DNA of 64,000 nucleotides from Tenacibaculum finnmarkense genomovar ulcerans. Lineage in GTDB: Bacteria; Bacteroidota; Bacteroidia; Flavobacteriales; Flavobacteriaceae. Both the position numbers and the translations under genes were made by a program. Location: NCBI RefSeq assembly GCF_900239495.1, contig NZ_OENE01000023.1, positions 60,157 to 124,156 of the forward strand. The letters run 5' to 3'. How positions within the stretch are numbered: the first letter of the stretch is position 1; the number at the start of each line of letters is the position of its first letter. Shown piece after piece: positions 1 to 8,949 of this stretch. The notes beneath the pieces were generated by a model. The model searched no databases, was not told the DNA's origin, and was given only the letters and a program-made list of their open reading frames with translations.

Positions 1-2
1 TA

Positions 3-1277
3 ATTGCTAAAGAAAAAGCTGATGAAAATGCCATAACAGTATTTACAAAAAACTTACAACAACTATTATTAAGTGCTCCGTTAGGCGAAAAACGAATTTT
101 AGCAATTGACCCAGGTTTTCGCTCGGGTTGTAAAATAGTTTGTTTAAATAAACAAGGCGATTTATTACAAAACGATACTATTTATCCACATGCACCGCAA
201 CATAAATCTGACGAAGCAATACAAAAAATAAGTGCTTTAGCTGAAAAACATAATATTGAAGCCATTGCAATTGGTAACGGAACTGCATCGAGAGAAACGA
301 AACAGTTTATCAAAAAAATATCTTTTAAAAATAATATTTCAGTTTTTGTTATTAGTGAAGCTGGAGCATCAATTTATTCGGCTTCAAAAATTGCTAGAGA
401 TGAATTTCCTGATTACGATGTTACCGTTCGTGGTGCAATTTCTATTGGTCGCAGATTGGCTGATCCGCTTGCCGAATTGGTTAAAATTGATGCAAAATCG
501 ATTGGCGTTGGGCAATATCAGCACGATGTTGACCAAAATAAACTAAAAAAATCATTAGATACTGTTGTTGAACATTGTGTAAATAAAGTGGGCGTAAATA
601 TAAATACGGCTAGTGTTTCGTTGTTAAGTGCTGTTTCGGGAATTGGAATAAAACTAGCCGAAAATATTGTAAATTATCGAAATGAAAATGGCGCTTTTAA
701 AAACAGAACTGCCATAAAAAAAGTTCCTCGTTTAGGTGGAAAAGCTTTTGAACAATCCGCAGGTTTTTTACGTATTAAAAATGGCGATAATCCTTTAGAT
801 AATTCTGCTGTTCATCCTGAGCGTTATGCTTTGGTCAAACAAATGGCTAAAGATTCTGGCAATAAAATTATCGATTTAATAGGAAATAACTCGGTTTTAA
901 AACAATTGAAATTACAGCAATATATTACCGATTCTTACGGATTACCAACGCTTCAAGATATTGTAAAAGAATTAGAAAAACCTGGATTAGATCCTCGAGA
1001 AAAAGCGAAAGAATTTAGTTTTAACGAACATGTTAAAAAAATTGATGATTTAAAAACAGGCATGATTCTTCCAGGAATTATCAATAATATTACCAATTTC
1101 GGCTGTTTTGTCGATATTGGCGTAAAAGAAAGTGGTTTAGTGCATGTTTCTAATCTTTCAAATATTTTTGTGAAAGATATAAATGAACATGTTACCTTAA
1201 ATCAGCACGTACAAGTAAAGGTTTTAGAGGTCGATATAACAAGAAAACGCATTCAACTTTCTATGAATTTTAAGTAA
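3..1277 (+). CDS. tex: Tex family RNA-binding transcriptional accessory protein (5' end cut off by the window)
   Basis: An open frame runs from the window edge to a TAA at 1277, giving the last 424 residues of a protein that is normally about 700-780 residues. The fragment starts inside the YqgF/RNase H-like domain (IDPGFRSG near residue 35, IGNGTASRET near residue 90). A helix-hairpin-helix segment follows (VSGIGIKLAE near residue 211), then a C-terminal S1 RNA-binding domain from about residue 350, with NNITNFGCFVDIG and GLVHVSN. This domain order is that of Tex, a conserved nucleic-acid-binding protein linked to transcription. The ATG at 456 is internal and should not be taken as the start. 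Identification is firm; the true start lies outside the window. Confidence 0.95.
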   Translation: MAKEKADENAITVFTKNLQQLLLSAPLGEKRILAIDPGFRSGCKIVCLNKQGDLLQNDTIYPHAPQHKSDEAIQKISALAEKHNIEAIAIGNGTASRETKQFIKKISFKNNISVFVISEAGASIYSASKIARDEFPDYDVTVRGAISIGRRLADPLAELVKIDAKSIGVGQYQHDVDQNKLKKSLDTVVEHCVNKVGVNINTASVSLLSAVSGIGIKLAENIVNYRNENGAFKNRTAIKKVPRLGGKAFEQSAGFLRIKNGDNPLDNSAVHPERYALVKQMAKDSGNKIIDLIGNNSVLKQLKLQQYITDSYGLPTLQDIVKELEKPGLDPREKAKEFSFNEHVKKIDDLKTGMILPGIINNITNFGCFVDIGVKESGLVHVSNLSNIFVKDINEHVTLNQHVQVKVLEVDITRKRIQLSMNFK

Positions 1278-1306
1278 TTTTTTAAAGATAAAACAACTAA
1301 TTATTA

Positions 1307-1392
1307 GAAGCAATTTCCCGCTTTCCGCACTCGCTTTTTTTTGAAGAAAAATCAAAAAAAGAGCTCAAACAAATGCTACAATCGGGGCTAGA
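1307..1392 (-). repeat. Dispersed structured repeat, copy 1
   Basis: Read on the minus strand this stretch starts CTAGCCCCGATTG, continues GCATTTGTTTGAGCTC, a T-rich/A-rich hairpin, GCGAGTGCGGAAAGCGGG and ends AAATTGCTTC. It is nearly the same as 12934-13024 on the plus strand and shares its core with 55931-56031. It fills most of the 306-bp gap between tex and yitT. The T-rich and A-rich arms can pair into a long stem. It is non-coding; the function is unknown. Confidence 0.85.
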
Positions 1393-1537
1393 AATTTGTA
1401 CATATTTTTTAATTATTAGATAATTTTAAAATTATAAGTTATCAAATAGAAACACCACAGAAAAAGAAGAAACTGTATCTGTCAACGCGAATTTAGTTCC
1501 GCATAACGTTTATTTAATCTTCTCGAAATAACAAAAC

Positions 1538-1570
1538 AGACCTCGCAGGTTTTAAAAACCTGTGAGGTCT
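1538..1570. terminator. 33-nt palindrome downstream of tex and yitT, possible bidirectional terminator
   Basis: AGACCTCGCAGG pairs with CCTGTGAGGTCT around an A/T centre with a single G-T mismatch. It lies between the convergent ends of tex and yitT, 13 bases past the yitT stop. It could terminate both genes. Palindromes of this AGACCT type also occur as small dispersed repeats in Bacteroidota, from general recollection. Confidence 0.6.
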
Positions 1571-1583
1571 AATTCTAAATATT

Positions 1584-2441
1584 TTACTTAACTGCATTTG
1601 AAGAACCTAATAATTCGGTTGCTTCTAAAACAATCATATAAGCTTCTGGATCATGCTTTTCAACCAAATTTTTAAGGGTCATAATCCTATTTTTATTGAT
1701 TGATAAAAAAATGATGTTTCGCTGATTGCTTTGAGACAAATTATTTCCTTGTATCAATGTTCCTGAAACCCCCATTTTCGAAGCGATTATCTTTTTAAGT
1801 GCTTCTAAATCTTCCGAAGCAATATGTACAATTTTATTTTGCTTACGTCCTGTAACTACTAAATCTATAAATTTACTTGCTACAAAAATACTTAGCATCG
1901 CCCACAAAGCAAGTTCTAAATCTTTAAAAACAAGAGCTGATAAAATAATTATTAAAATATCTAAAGTTAAAATTACCGTTCCTGGTTTAAAATTGTATTT
2001 ATCTTTTAAAATACGTGCTATAATAGCACCACCACCTGCCGATGCATCTCCTTTAAAAATAACTCCAATTCCTAAGCCTACACAAACACCACCATAAATA
2101 GTCGATAACAATGTATTGTCGCTTAATGCAGGAAATTTAAAAACCTCTCTAAATAAATCAATATATAAAGCCAAGGAAACAATAGAGATCATGGTTCTAA
2201 AAGCAAAACGTTTTCCGATGTATTTTACACTTATTAATAATAGAGGAGCGTTTGTAATTAACAACAACATCCCTATCGGGATATTGGAAATATAATTCAA
2301 TACAATCGATAAACCTGAAGTACCCCCTGTTGCAATTTTATTTGGTGCTAAAAACCCAACAACACCAATCGCTAAAATTAAACTACCACTGAGTATAAAA
2401 AAATAATTTTTTAACTCATTTTTTAATTTTATAATATTCAT
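1584..2441 (-). CDS. YitT family membrane protein (DUF161 plus DUF2179)
   Basis: A 285-residue inner-membrane protein. About five or six hydrophobic segments fill residues 15-190, starting with LSGSLILAIGVVGFLAP and the family-typical ATGGTSGLS. A soluble C-terminal DUF2179-type domain follows (about 205-280, including IIASKMGVSGTLIQG). This is the usual YitT length and order; the molecular function of the family is not established. The start is the ATG at 2441. It stands alone: the next minus-strand gene, ssb, ends 160 bases upstream. Confidence 0.9.
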   Translation of the reverse strand: MNIIKLKNELKNYFFILSGSLILAIGVVGFLAPNKIATGGTSGLSIVLNYISNIPIGMLLLITNAPLLLISVKYIGKRFAFRTMISIVSLALYIDLFREVFKFPALSDNTLLSTIYGGVCVGLGIGVIFKGDASAGGGAIIARILKDKYNFKPGTVILTLDILIIILSALVFKDLELALWAMLSIFVASKFIDLVVTGRKQNKIVHIASEDLEALKKIIASKMGVSGTLIQGNNLSQSNQRNIIFLSINKNRIMTLKNLVEKHDPEAYMIVLEATELLGSSNAVK

Positions 2442-2601
2442 TTTTTATTATTTTATTTTTTTAGGGGGCAAAAATACCTCTAATATTAAAAAGTAAGAGT
2501 GTTTTTAATGTTATTTATTTGAGTAAAATTAACCGAAAATTAAGTTTAACGCACCGTTTATTTACATTTCATATTTTTATTGTTTCTATTTCAAAATATA
2601 G

Positions 2602-2940
2602 TTACTTTTTAGCCCCCAACATTAAAAATTCAGTTACAGTTATTTCAGTTACATATCGTTTTTCACCTTCCGAAGTTTCATAAGAACGATAGGTTAATTT
2701 ACCTTCAACCATTACTTCTTTGCCTTTTTTTAGGTATTTTTCAATAAGCTCAGTAATTTTACCCCAGGCTATTAAATTATGCCATTGTGTATCTGTTACT
2801 TTTTCACCTGCCGAATTTTTATAGGTTTCGTTAGTTGCTAATGAAAATTTCGCTAACTTTTTACCACTTTCTAATGTAATTATTTCTGGATCATTTCCTA
2901 AATTTCCTACTAACTGTACTTTGTTTTTTAATGCGTTCAT
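2602..2940 (-). CDS. ssb: Short single-stranded DNA-binding protein
   Basis: A 112-residue protein that is almost only the OB fold: it opens MNALKNKVQLVGNLG, with the family block TQWHNLIAWGK near residue 55 and VEGKLTYRSYE near residue 80. Canonical SSB proteins are about 150-180 residues and end in a flexible acidic tail that recruits partner proteins. This one stops at MLGAKK without a tail. It is therefore likely a second, specialised SSB, a type known in Bacteroidota, rather than the replication SSB (inference). The start is the ATG at 2940. A CATCTTTG box on the minus strand at 2998-3005 is a near match to the promoter -7 element. Confidence 0.92.
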   Translation of the reverse strand: MNALKNKVQLVGNLGNDPEIITLESGKKLAKFSLATNETYKNSAGEKVTDTQWHNLIAWGKITELIEKYLKKGKEVMVEGKLTYRSYETSEGEKRYVTEITVTEFLMLGAKK

Positions 2941-3326
2941 CGTGTTTGTTTTTATAGTTAAATAATTTTAAATTGCCTTTCAAATAAATTGACACTGCAA
3001 AGATGAAACAGTATTGAACCTCTAATCGGTTAGTAATCGTTTGTTTTCGTTTGTAAATGAATGTAAACGTTTAATTGTTTTTTAATTATTTGTGTTTTAT
3101 CAGAAAGTTGGCTACAATTCCCCCTTTTTTCGGGAAATAAAATAATTACTTTATGCTAACGTTTAGTTAGAATATAAGAGCAACGATGGGAATATTAAAC
3201 TAAAAAGGAAATACTGAACAACGAAACATTATAAATTTTTTTAAGCAATGGAATGATAAACCTTTTTACAATTAATATTTGAATAAACAAGAATTTGTAG
3301 TTGCATACTTAATATAAAAAAGAATT
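2941..3326. other. 386-bp gene-free stretch upstream of ssb
   Basis: This contains the ssb leader and its likely promoter (minus-strand CATCTTTG at 2998-3005). The rest is AT-rich with no convincing ORF. I see no RNA structure or repeat in it. Confidence 0.5.
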
Positions 3327-3653
3327 ATGTCATATATTTTGATAGTATTTTATTTTCTAATACTTTTAATACAATTAGTACTACATAAATATAAAGGAAA
3401 TAAAATGACAAATGGGTTCATATTGTTTTTAAGTTTATTGTTTTATTTTGTGTTTTTCCAAATTATTTTTGAAATGAACAAACCCGAACCTATCGCAGAT
3501 TCTGAAGGAAGAATTAGATATCCAAGGAATTGTTTGTTGCCTACACCTATGGTTGCCATTATTTTTTGTTTTCCTGGGTGGTTTACCTCAATATTAACAT
3601 ATGTAGGCTGGATTATTTATACAAAGTACAATCAGAAAGTAAAGAATAGTTGA
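3327..3653 (+). CDS. Small hypothetical membrane protein
   Basis: A 108-residue protein with three hydrophobic segments at about residues 3-19, 28-48 and 73-98, separated by a polar loop with KPEPIADSEGRIRYPRN. The family is not recognised. The ATG at 3327 is the first start in the frame and precedes the first membrane segment directly. It stands alone, far from both neighbours, and a large hairpin-forming sequence follows it. A real gene is likely from length and amphipathic pattern, but this is unproven. Confidence 0.55.
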   Translation: MSYILIVFYFLILLIQLVLHKYKGNKMTNGFILFLSLLFYFVFFQIIFEMNKPEPIADSEGRIRYPRNCLLPTPMVAIIFCFPGWFTSILTYVGWIIYTKYNQKVKNS

Positions 3654-3748
3654 CATACAAATAACTTTTATGAATATAAATTAGTGTTTTAGAGTAAATT
3701 AATGCCGAAAAACGAAGGCTAAAAACAAAACACTGATAGCTAGTACAG

Positions 3749-3855
3749 TATAAGATTAATTGCTGATTTTAGCCAATTTACGAAAGTCCTTGCAGACTTT
3801 CTATCCGTGATTTATTTACTAACTTTATTGCTTAAAACACGCAACTAATCTTATA
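3749..3855. repeat. Long imperfect cruciform with nested hairpin
   Basis: The outer arms TATAAGATTAATTGC (3749-3763) and GCAACTAATCTTATA (3841-3855) pair over 15 bp with one G-T. Inside lies a perfect 7-bp stem, GAAAGTC/GACTTTC (3782-3788 and 3795-3801). The element occupies the gap between two orphan accessory genes. No function can be assigned from one copy. Confidence 0.6.
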
Positions 3856-3879
3856 TATAAACGCTATAACTAATGTAAA

Positions 3880-5712
3880 ATGAATATAAAAATAGTTTTT
3901 ACTTTAATTTTATTTAGTTGTTTAAGAAATCTTTCTGCTCAAGAGAAAGTAGTTGCTGTTTCTGGAAAATTTATGGAACAAAACAGTACTTTATATATTA
4001 GTAAAGAAGTTCAAAGAGTATTATTTATAAAGACAAAAGGACATTTTGTTTTGCCTGAATATGGGTTTATTTTAATGCTTACAGAAGAAGATGCAATAAA
4101 ATACGAGAGAAAATATTTAGTAATAATTCCCTCAAAACATGGGTATGAATTTAATGATAGCAAAGGCAAAATTCTTAATCTAAAAGTATGCCAACTCACT
4201 CCTGATAATCCGTTTGTTTACTGCATTAAAAACGATATAATTTCAAACGATATAAACAAGGAGTTTTTTAAAATCACAACAATCAAAGATACCATTGAAT
4301 ACAGGCAGGTAAAAGGCAATCAGCATAAACTAACCTACACCAAAGAATGGATCGAAAATATTGATAACCCAAAAGAAGTCGTCATTAAAACTAGCTCTAG
4401 GAATTGTGGGATAACAGGTAAATATCTAAGAGAATTTGAATCAAAATCTGTTTTTTATAAAAAATCAATTTCCCATTTAGCAAAGCAACAATTACATTAT
4501 GTCGCAAATTTATTTAGGGAAATCGATAGAGATAATTGGACTAAAAAACAGTGGCAAGAATGGTTTGAAAACACCATAAATACCGAACTTAAAACACTGA
4601 AAGACTGCAACTCAAAAAACTGGAATAAACCTTCATATTTCAATAACAACTTTAGAGACCCAGCAAAATTTAATCTTAATTCAAGTAATAATCAAATTTT
4701 ACGAATAGAAGTAAATCCTAACTACAAAAAGTATCAAAACAAACAAATTTTAGCTTTTGACCTTGAGCAAGGAAAAGAGTTTAAAAGAAAATTTAATCCC
4801 AAAAATATCCCTAATGGCATTAAAGCAATTGAAAGTAATAATGATCACTTATATTTAATAAATAAGCATTTCAAATGGTTTCATTATAAACTAAATACAG
4901 CAACTGATAACTATGATTTGGTTTCTAAAAAGGATATTCTTCCTCCTAAATTCACTAAAAACAAAAAAAGACCTCCTATTGACCAAACTTATACAAATCT
5001 TACTAATATGTTTTTTACGTTTCAAACAGAAGATACAAAAGAAATTTACATCGTAAGTCTAAAGACTAAAAACGGAGAAACCACAGCGATAAAAAGTATT
5101 ACCGAGCTTACAAAAAGAGTTGATATTAAATATGATAAAAAAAACAGTTCAATTGCTAGATTAAACTACGGAAGTAATACTAGTCAATATTTTATTACCG
5201 CCTTTGGAAGTCATACTAATTATTATATTATAAAAATGAATAGCGATTTAAATAATATAAGTCTAAGTAAAGTTTCATCAAAAATTCAAGATAAATTTAC
5301 GGCTATTCAATCTTCTAATTTAATTCAGTTTATTAACCAAGATGACGACTATTATAATAGTGGTAAAAATCCAAAAATTAATATATGGACATACAGTCTT
5401 GATTTAAAAAAAGTAAACGAACAATTTATCCCAGTAAATCACCATTACAATAAATATTCTTCAATCATAGTCAAAAATAAAAATGGCTTTGGTATCGTAA
5501 GTACTCATAGAACAACTTATTTATACCAAATAACGTATCGAGAATTTGACAATAACAAAAAACTTATTAATGAAAAATGCGTGTATTCAAATTTACCAAT
5601 AGAAGAAATAGATAGTACTAATAATTTACAATTAGAATATTTAAAAAAAATTAATAGCAAAATGTATCTTTTTTTTAACGATGGTAAAGCATTACGATTT
5701 TCAGAATTTTAA
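3880..5712 (+). CDS. Secreted hypothetical protein, 610 residues
   Basis: It has a clear N-terminal signal peptide (hydrophobic IVFTLILFSCLRNLS, cleavage expected after Ala-Gln near residue 20). There are no further membrane segments and no lipobox at the cleavage point. The mature part is Lys/Asn-rich. The middle (about 270-600) contains recurrent short strands such as ILAFDLEQGKE, HLYLINKHF and KINIWTYSLD, which suggest a beta-propeller-like repeat protein; this is only an impression. There is no catalytic motif or C-terminal sorting domain that I recognise. It lies in a patch of orphan genes between ssb and pyk, so it may be strain-variable. Confidence 0.6.
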   Translation: MNIKIVFTLILFSCLRNLSAQEKVVAVSGKFMEQNSTLYISKEVQRVLFIKTKGHFVLPEYGFILMLTEEDAIKYERKYLVIIPSKHGYEFNDSKGKILNLKVCQLTPDNPFVYCIKNDIISNDINKEFFKITTIKDTIEYRQVKGNQHKLTYTKEWIENIDNPKEVVIKTSSRNCGITGKYLREFESKSVFYKKSISHLAKQQLHYVANLFREIDRDNWTKKQWQEWFENTINTELKTLKDCNSKNWNKPSYFNNNFRDPAKFNLNSSNNQILRIEVNPNYKKYQNKQILAFDLEQGKEFKRKFNPKNIPNGIKAIESNNDHLYLINKHFKWFHYKLNTATDNYDLVSKKDILPPKFTKNKKRPPIDQTYTNLTNMFFTFQTEDTKEIYIVSLKTKNGETTAIKSITELTKRVDIKYDKKNSSIARLNYGSNTSQYFITAFGSHTNYYIIKMNSDLNNISLSKVSSKIQDKFTAIQSSNLIQFINQDDDYYNSGKNPKINIWTYSLDLKKVNEQFIPVNHHYNKYSSIIVKNKNGFGIVSTHRTTYLYQITYREFDNNKKLINEKCVYSNLPIEEIDSTNNLQLEYLKKINSKMYLFFNDGKALRFSEF

Positions 5713-5816
5713 AAGGATATTCTTTTATTTAAAAATTATTTTGAGAAGTTCTAATGTTGTAATACTTCTAAGAATACACTATTTTGTAACATCAACTTAT
5801 AAATATACGAGACCTT

Positions 5817-6167
5817 ATGGAATATAAAAAATGCTTAGAATGTGAAAACAAGGTTATCGGTCGAATTGATAAAAAATTCTGTTCTGATTATTGTAGAAAT
5901 GCCTATAATAACAAGGTTAATAAACAGAGTAAAAACCTGATTAGAAACACGAATAATCGCTTGCGAAAAAACTATAAAACACTAAGTGAACTAAATATTT
6001 CAGGGAAAACAAAAGTGAGCAGGCGCACATTATTTGACAAAGGATTTGACTTTAAATTTATTACATCAATATATACTACAAAAACAGGAAATACCTATTT
6101 TTATGTATATGACCAAGGATATTTAGTACTCGAAAACGAACTTTATTTATTAGTTAAACAAGATTAA
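5817..6167 (+). CDS. Small zinc-ribbon protein
   Basis: A 116-residue basic protein. The N-terminus has CLEC at residues 7-10 and CSDYC at 22-26, a four-cysteine knuckle of the kind found in small nucleic-acid-binding proteins. A Lys/Arg/Asn-rich stretch follows (30-55), then a short beta-rich C-terminal part. Proteins of this build are common and uncharacterised in Bacteroidota. The ATG at 5817 is used; a strong hairpin terminator follows 3 bases beyond the stop region. The function is unknown; DNA or RNA binding is inferred only from the knuckle. Confidence 0.65.
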   Translation: MEYKKCLECENKVIGRIDKKFCSDYCRNAYNNKVNKQSKNLIRNTNNRLRKNYKTLSELNISGKTKVSRRTLFDKGFDFKFITSIYTTKTGNTYFYVYDQGYLVLENELYLLVKQD

Positions 6168-6203
6168 AAAAAGCGTTTTACTTTAGTAGTAAAACGCTTT
6201 TTT
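6166..6203. terminator. Bidirectional terminator between the zinc-ribbon gene and pyk
   Basis: AAAAAAGCGTTTTAC pairs perfectly with GTAAAACGCTTTTTT around a short loop. Because it has A and T runs on both sides it can terminate both convergent transcripts. Confidence 0.9.
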
Positions 6204-6221
6204 AATACTATTATTAAAAAA

Positions 6222-7649
6222 CTATGCTATTTGAGATACACGCAAAGTATTTACCATTCCTTTTGCTTGTACAGGCATTGACGATAAATTAATCATAAAA
6301 TCGCCTGGTTTTACAAAACCTTTTGTTTTGGCTATTTCATTGATATCCTCTAAGGTATCATCAGTACTTAAATCTCTATCGTAATAAAAAGCACGAACAC
6401 CCCATAATAAATTTAATTTACCAAGGATTCTTTTTTCTGATGAAAAAGCTAATACATGCGATTTTGGTCGCCATGCAGAAACCTGAAAAGCGGTATAACC
6501 ACTATTTGTTAAGGTTGTAATTGCTGATGCTTTCATATCGTCTGCCATTAAAGCAGCGTGATGACATACTGATTTTGTAATAAATCTATTGGTACGAATA
6601 TGTGGTGCTTCTTGTGGTACTTCTATTAGGTTTGAAAACTCGACACTTCCAATAATTTCCGTCATCTTTTTGATCACTTTTAATGGGTGTTTTCCTACAG
6701 ATGTTTCACCAGAAAGCATTACAGCATCTGCTCCATCCATAATTGAATTTGCAACATCGTTTACCTCTGCCCTTGTTGGAACCGCATTTTCAATCATGGT
6801 TTCCATCATTTGGGTAGCAATAATTACAGGAATTCTTGCTTGCTTAGCTCTTCGAACCAACATTTTTTGAATTAATGGAACATCTTGCATTGGCACTTCT
6901 ACACCTAAATCACCACGCGCTACCATTAATCCATCACAATAAGGAATTAAAGCATCGATATTTTCAACAGCTTCTGGTTTTTCAATTTTAGCTATTACAG
7001 GAACTCTATACGTAGAATTTTGAGCTATTAAATCGCGTAACATTCTTAAATCTTCAGGATTTCTAACAAATGATAACGCAATCCAATCTACCTCTTGTTG
7101 TAAAGCGAAAATTGCATCTTTTTTATCTTTTTCTGTTAAGGCCGGTAATGAAATGTTCGTATTTGGTAAATTAACTCCTTTTTTTGAACTTAAAACACCG
7201 CCTACAAGTACTTTGGTAACTACTTCTTTGTCTTTATCTGTAGAAACTACTTCAAATAATAATTTTCCATCATCTACTAAAATATGTTCTCCTGCTTTTA
7301 CATCTTTAGGAAAACGTTGATAGGTCATAAATGCTTTTTCGTTTGTACCAATACATTCTTGGGTTGTAAAGGTAAAAGCAGCACCTTCTTTTAACTCAAT
7401 ATGGTCATTCATAACACCTACGCGTAATTTAGGACCTTGTAAATCGGCTAAAATTGCCAGGTTATAACCTTTTTCTTCGTTAATTTCTCTGATTTCACGA
7501 ATACGATCTTTTACGTTATCATAATCGGCATGTGAAAAATTAACTCTAAAAACATTCACTCCAGCAGCTGCCATTTCAGCTAAAATTTCTTTCGTATTAA
7601 TTGCAGGCCCTAAGGTTGCTACAATTTTTGTTTTTTTGTTGTGTGGCAT
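6222..7649 (-). CDS. pyk: Pyruvate kinase
   Basis: A 475-residue glycolytic enzyme converting phosphoenolpyruvate and ADP to pyruvate and ATP. The N-terminal TIM barrel carries VNFSHADYD (near 40), the active-site Lys region VIAKIEKPEAVE (near 220), VARGDLGVEVP and GADAVMLSGETSVG. A C-terminal alpha/beta allosteric domain follows after about residue 345. Length is normal. It is the last gene of the acpP-fabF-rnc operon, only 3 bases after the IPExxxVDY gene, and ends at a bidirectional terminator. Confidence 0.98.
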   Translation of the reverse strand: MPHNKKTKIVATLGPAINTKEILAEMAAAGVNVFRVNFSHADYDNVKDRIREIREINEEKGYNLAILADLQGPKLRVGVMNDHIELKEGAAFTFTTQECIGTNEKAFMTYQRFPKDVKAGEHILVDDGKLLFEVVSTDKDKEVVTKVLVGGVLSSKKGVNLPNTNISLPALTEKDKKDAIFALQQEVDWIALSFVRNPEDLRMLRDLIAQNSTYRVPVIAKIEKPEAVENIDALIPYCDGLMVARGDLGVEVPMQDVPLIQKMLVRRAKQARIPVIIATQMMETMIENAVPTRAEVNDVANSIMDGADAVMLSGETSVGKHPLKVIKKMTEIIGSVEFSNLIEVPQEAPHIRTNRFITKSVCHHAALMADDMKASAITTLTNSGYTAFQVSAWRPKSHVLAFSSEKRILGKLNLLWGVRAFYYDRDLSTDDTLEDINEIAKTKGFVKPGDFMINLSSMPVQAKGMVNTLRVSQIA

Positions 7650-7652
7650 AAT

Positions 7653-8123
7653 TTAAAATATTAAAAAATCTTTCGACTTTAAGGATTCAACCTCTACTTC
7701 GTATGAGGTTATAATTTGAGGTATTTTATTTATTTTTTCAATTGTTTTCACAATCTGTTCAGTATCAAAACCACTTTCTATTTTTAAAAAATAATCTATT
7801 CTTTTTTTTTCTGGAACAAGATATTTAACAACGTTATTTTTATTAAAAATAGTTGTTATTTCTGTTTTATCAGTAGGCCTGTAAGTGTTGGTTATTAAAA
7901 ACCAATCATAGCCTAATGCTGTATCTTTATATTCATATACAGCATAAAGAAATGTATGATTTTTTTCTGTGAAGTCTAAATTATAAACTGCTTTACTAAA
8001 CTTTGTACCTAAGTTTTTATTTAGTAAGTAGGCTAGTTTATATTCATCTAGTACTGTTTGAACACCTATTAATGTATAGTCATTAATAGATAATTCATTA
8101 ATATTTAATGTATAAGTAACCAT
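7653..8123 (-). CDS. IPExxxVDY family protein
   Basis: A 156-residue Bacteroidota-specific protein. It carries VPEKKRIDY at residues 103-111, a conservative variant of the IPExxxVDY signature that names the family. It sits between rnc and pyk, its typical place in Flavobacteriia, and ends 3 bases before pyk begins. No enzymatic motif is visible and the function of the family is unknown. The start is the ATG at 8123. Confidence 0.9.
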   Translation of the reverse strand: MVTYTLNINELSINDYTLIGVQTVLDEYKLAYLLNKNLGTKFSKAVYNLDFTEKNHTFLYAVYEYKDTALGYDWFLITNTYRPTDKTEITTIFNKNNVVKYLVPEKKRIDYFLKIESGFDTEQIVKTIEKINKIPQIITSYEVEVESLKSKDFLIF

Positions 8124-8205
8124 AAAACAATTATTTGCTTATGGCTAAATTACTGAATGTATCTAAATATAATGTGAATTTCAAGAAAACCTTTACCTGG
8201 TTATG

Positions 8206-8943
8206 TTAAGATTTTTCCATTTGTGTTTGCAGTGCAAAATAAGCTCTTTTTGCGGCTATTTCTTCCGCTTTCTTTTTTGAAGTAGCCCTTCCTTTTCCAG
8301 TAACTTTATCGTTAATATGAAGTGTTACACTAAAGTGTTTTTTCGCTTGGTTTCCTGAATCTTCAAAAGATTCAAATTTATACTTTTTCTTGTTTTTTTG
8401 ACACCACTCAATAACATATCCTTTGTAACTAGATATTTTGCCCTCTAATCGTTCAAGATTAACATAGGGCAATACCACTTCTTTATAAATAAACTCAAGG
8501 CAATAATTATAGCCTCTATCTAAATAAATAGCGCCAATTAAAGCTTCAAAAATATTACCATAAAGGTTATTGCTTATATGTTCTGGCGCAACATTACTTT
8601 TTACAAAACGGATTAAATTTAAGTCTTTCCCTAAAGTATTCAAATGCTCTCTACTCACAACTTTAGAGCGCATTTGTGTTAAATAACCTTCATCGCCTTC
8701 AGGTGCTTTTTTGTATAAATAAGATGCCATTACAGATCCTAAAATTGCATCACCCAAAAACTCTAAACGTTCATAATTAATAGGACGTCCTTTTTTATCT
8801 ACTAATTTTAAAGACCTGTGTGTAAAGGCTTTTTTATAATGAGAAAGCTTTACTGGCTTAAAATTAAGCAGTTTTTTTAACTCGTAGTAAAAAATTTCAT
8901 CCTCTTTATTTTGGGGCTTAACTATTCTACGAAGAAAATTCAT
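8206..8943 (-). CDS. rnc: Ribonuclease III
   Basis: A 245-residue double-strand-specific endoribonuclease for rRNA and mRNA processing. The catalytic signature YERLEFLGDAIL (about 60-71) and NIFEALIGAIYLD (about 130) carry the metal-binding acidic residues. A C-terminal double-stranded RNA-binding domain occupies about 170-240 (KGRATSKKKAEEIAAKRA). The gene starts 6 bases after the fabF stop and is probably cotranscribed with acpP and fabF, an arrangement seen in many bacteria. Confidence 0.97.
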   Translation of the reverse strand: MNFLRRIVKPQNKEDEIFYYELKKLLNFKPVKLSHYKKAFTHRSLKLVDKKGRPINYERLEFLGDAILGSVMASYLYKKAPEGDEGYLTQMRSKVVSREHLNTLGKDLNLIRFVKSNVAPEHISNNLYGNIFEALIGAIYLDRGYNYCLEFIYKEVVLPYVNLERLEGKISSYKGYVIEWCQKNKKKYKFESFEDSGNQAKKHFSVTLHINDKVTGKGRATSKKKAEEIAAKRAYFALQTQMEKS

Positions 8944-8949
8944 ATATTA

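Noticed and set aside
456..1277. Start of tex at the ATG at 456
   Set aside because: Clear Tex sequence continues upstream in frame to the window edge, so the ATG is internal.
3654..3879. Integron attC site
   Set aside because: The long hairpin has a similar scale, but I could not find the paired core boxes and there is no integron integrase in the window.
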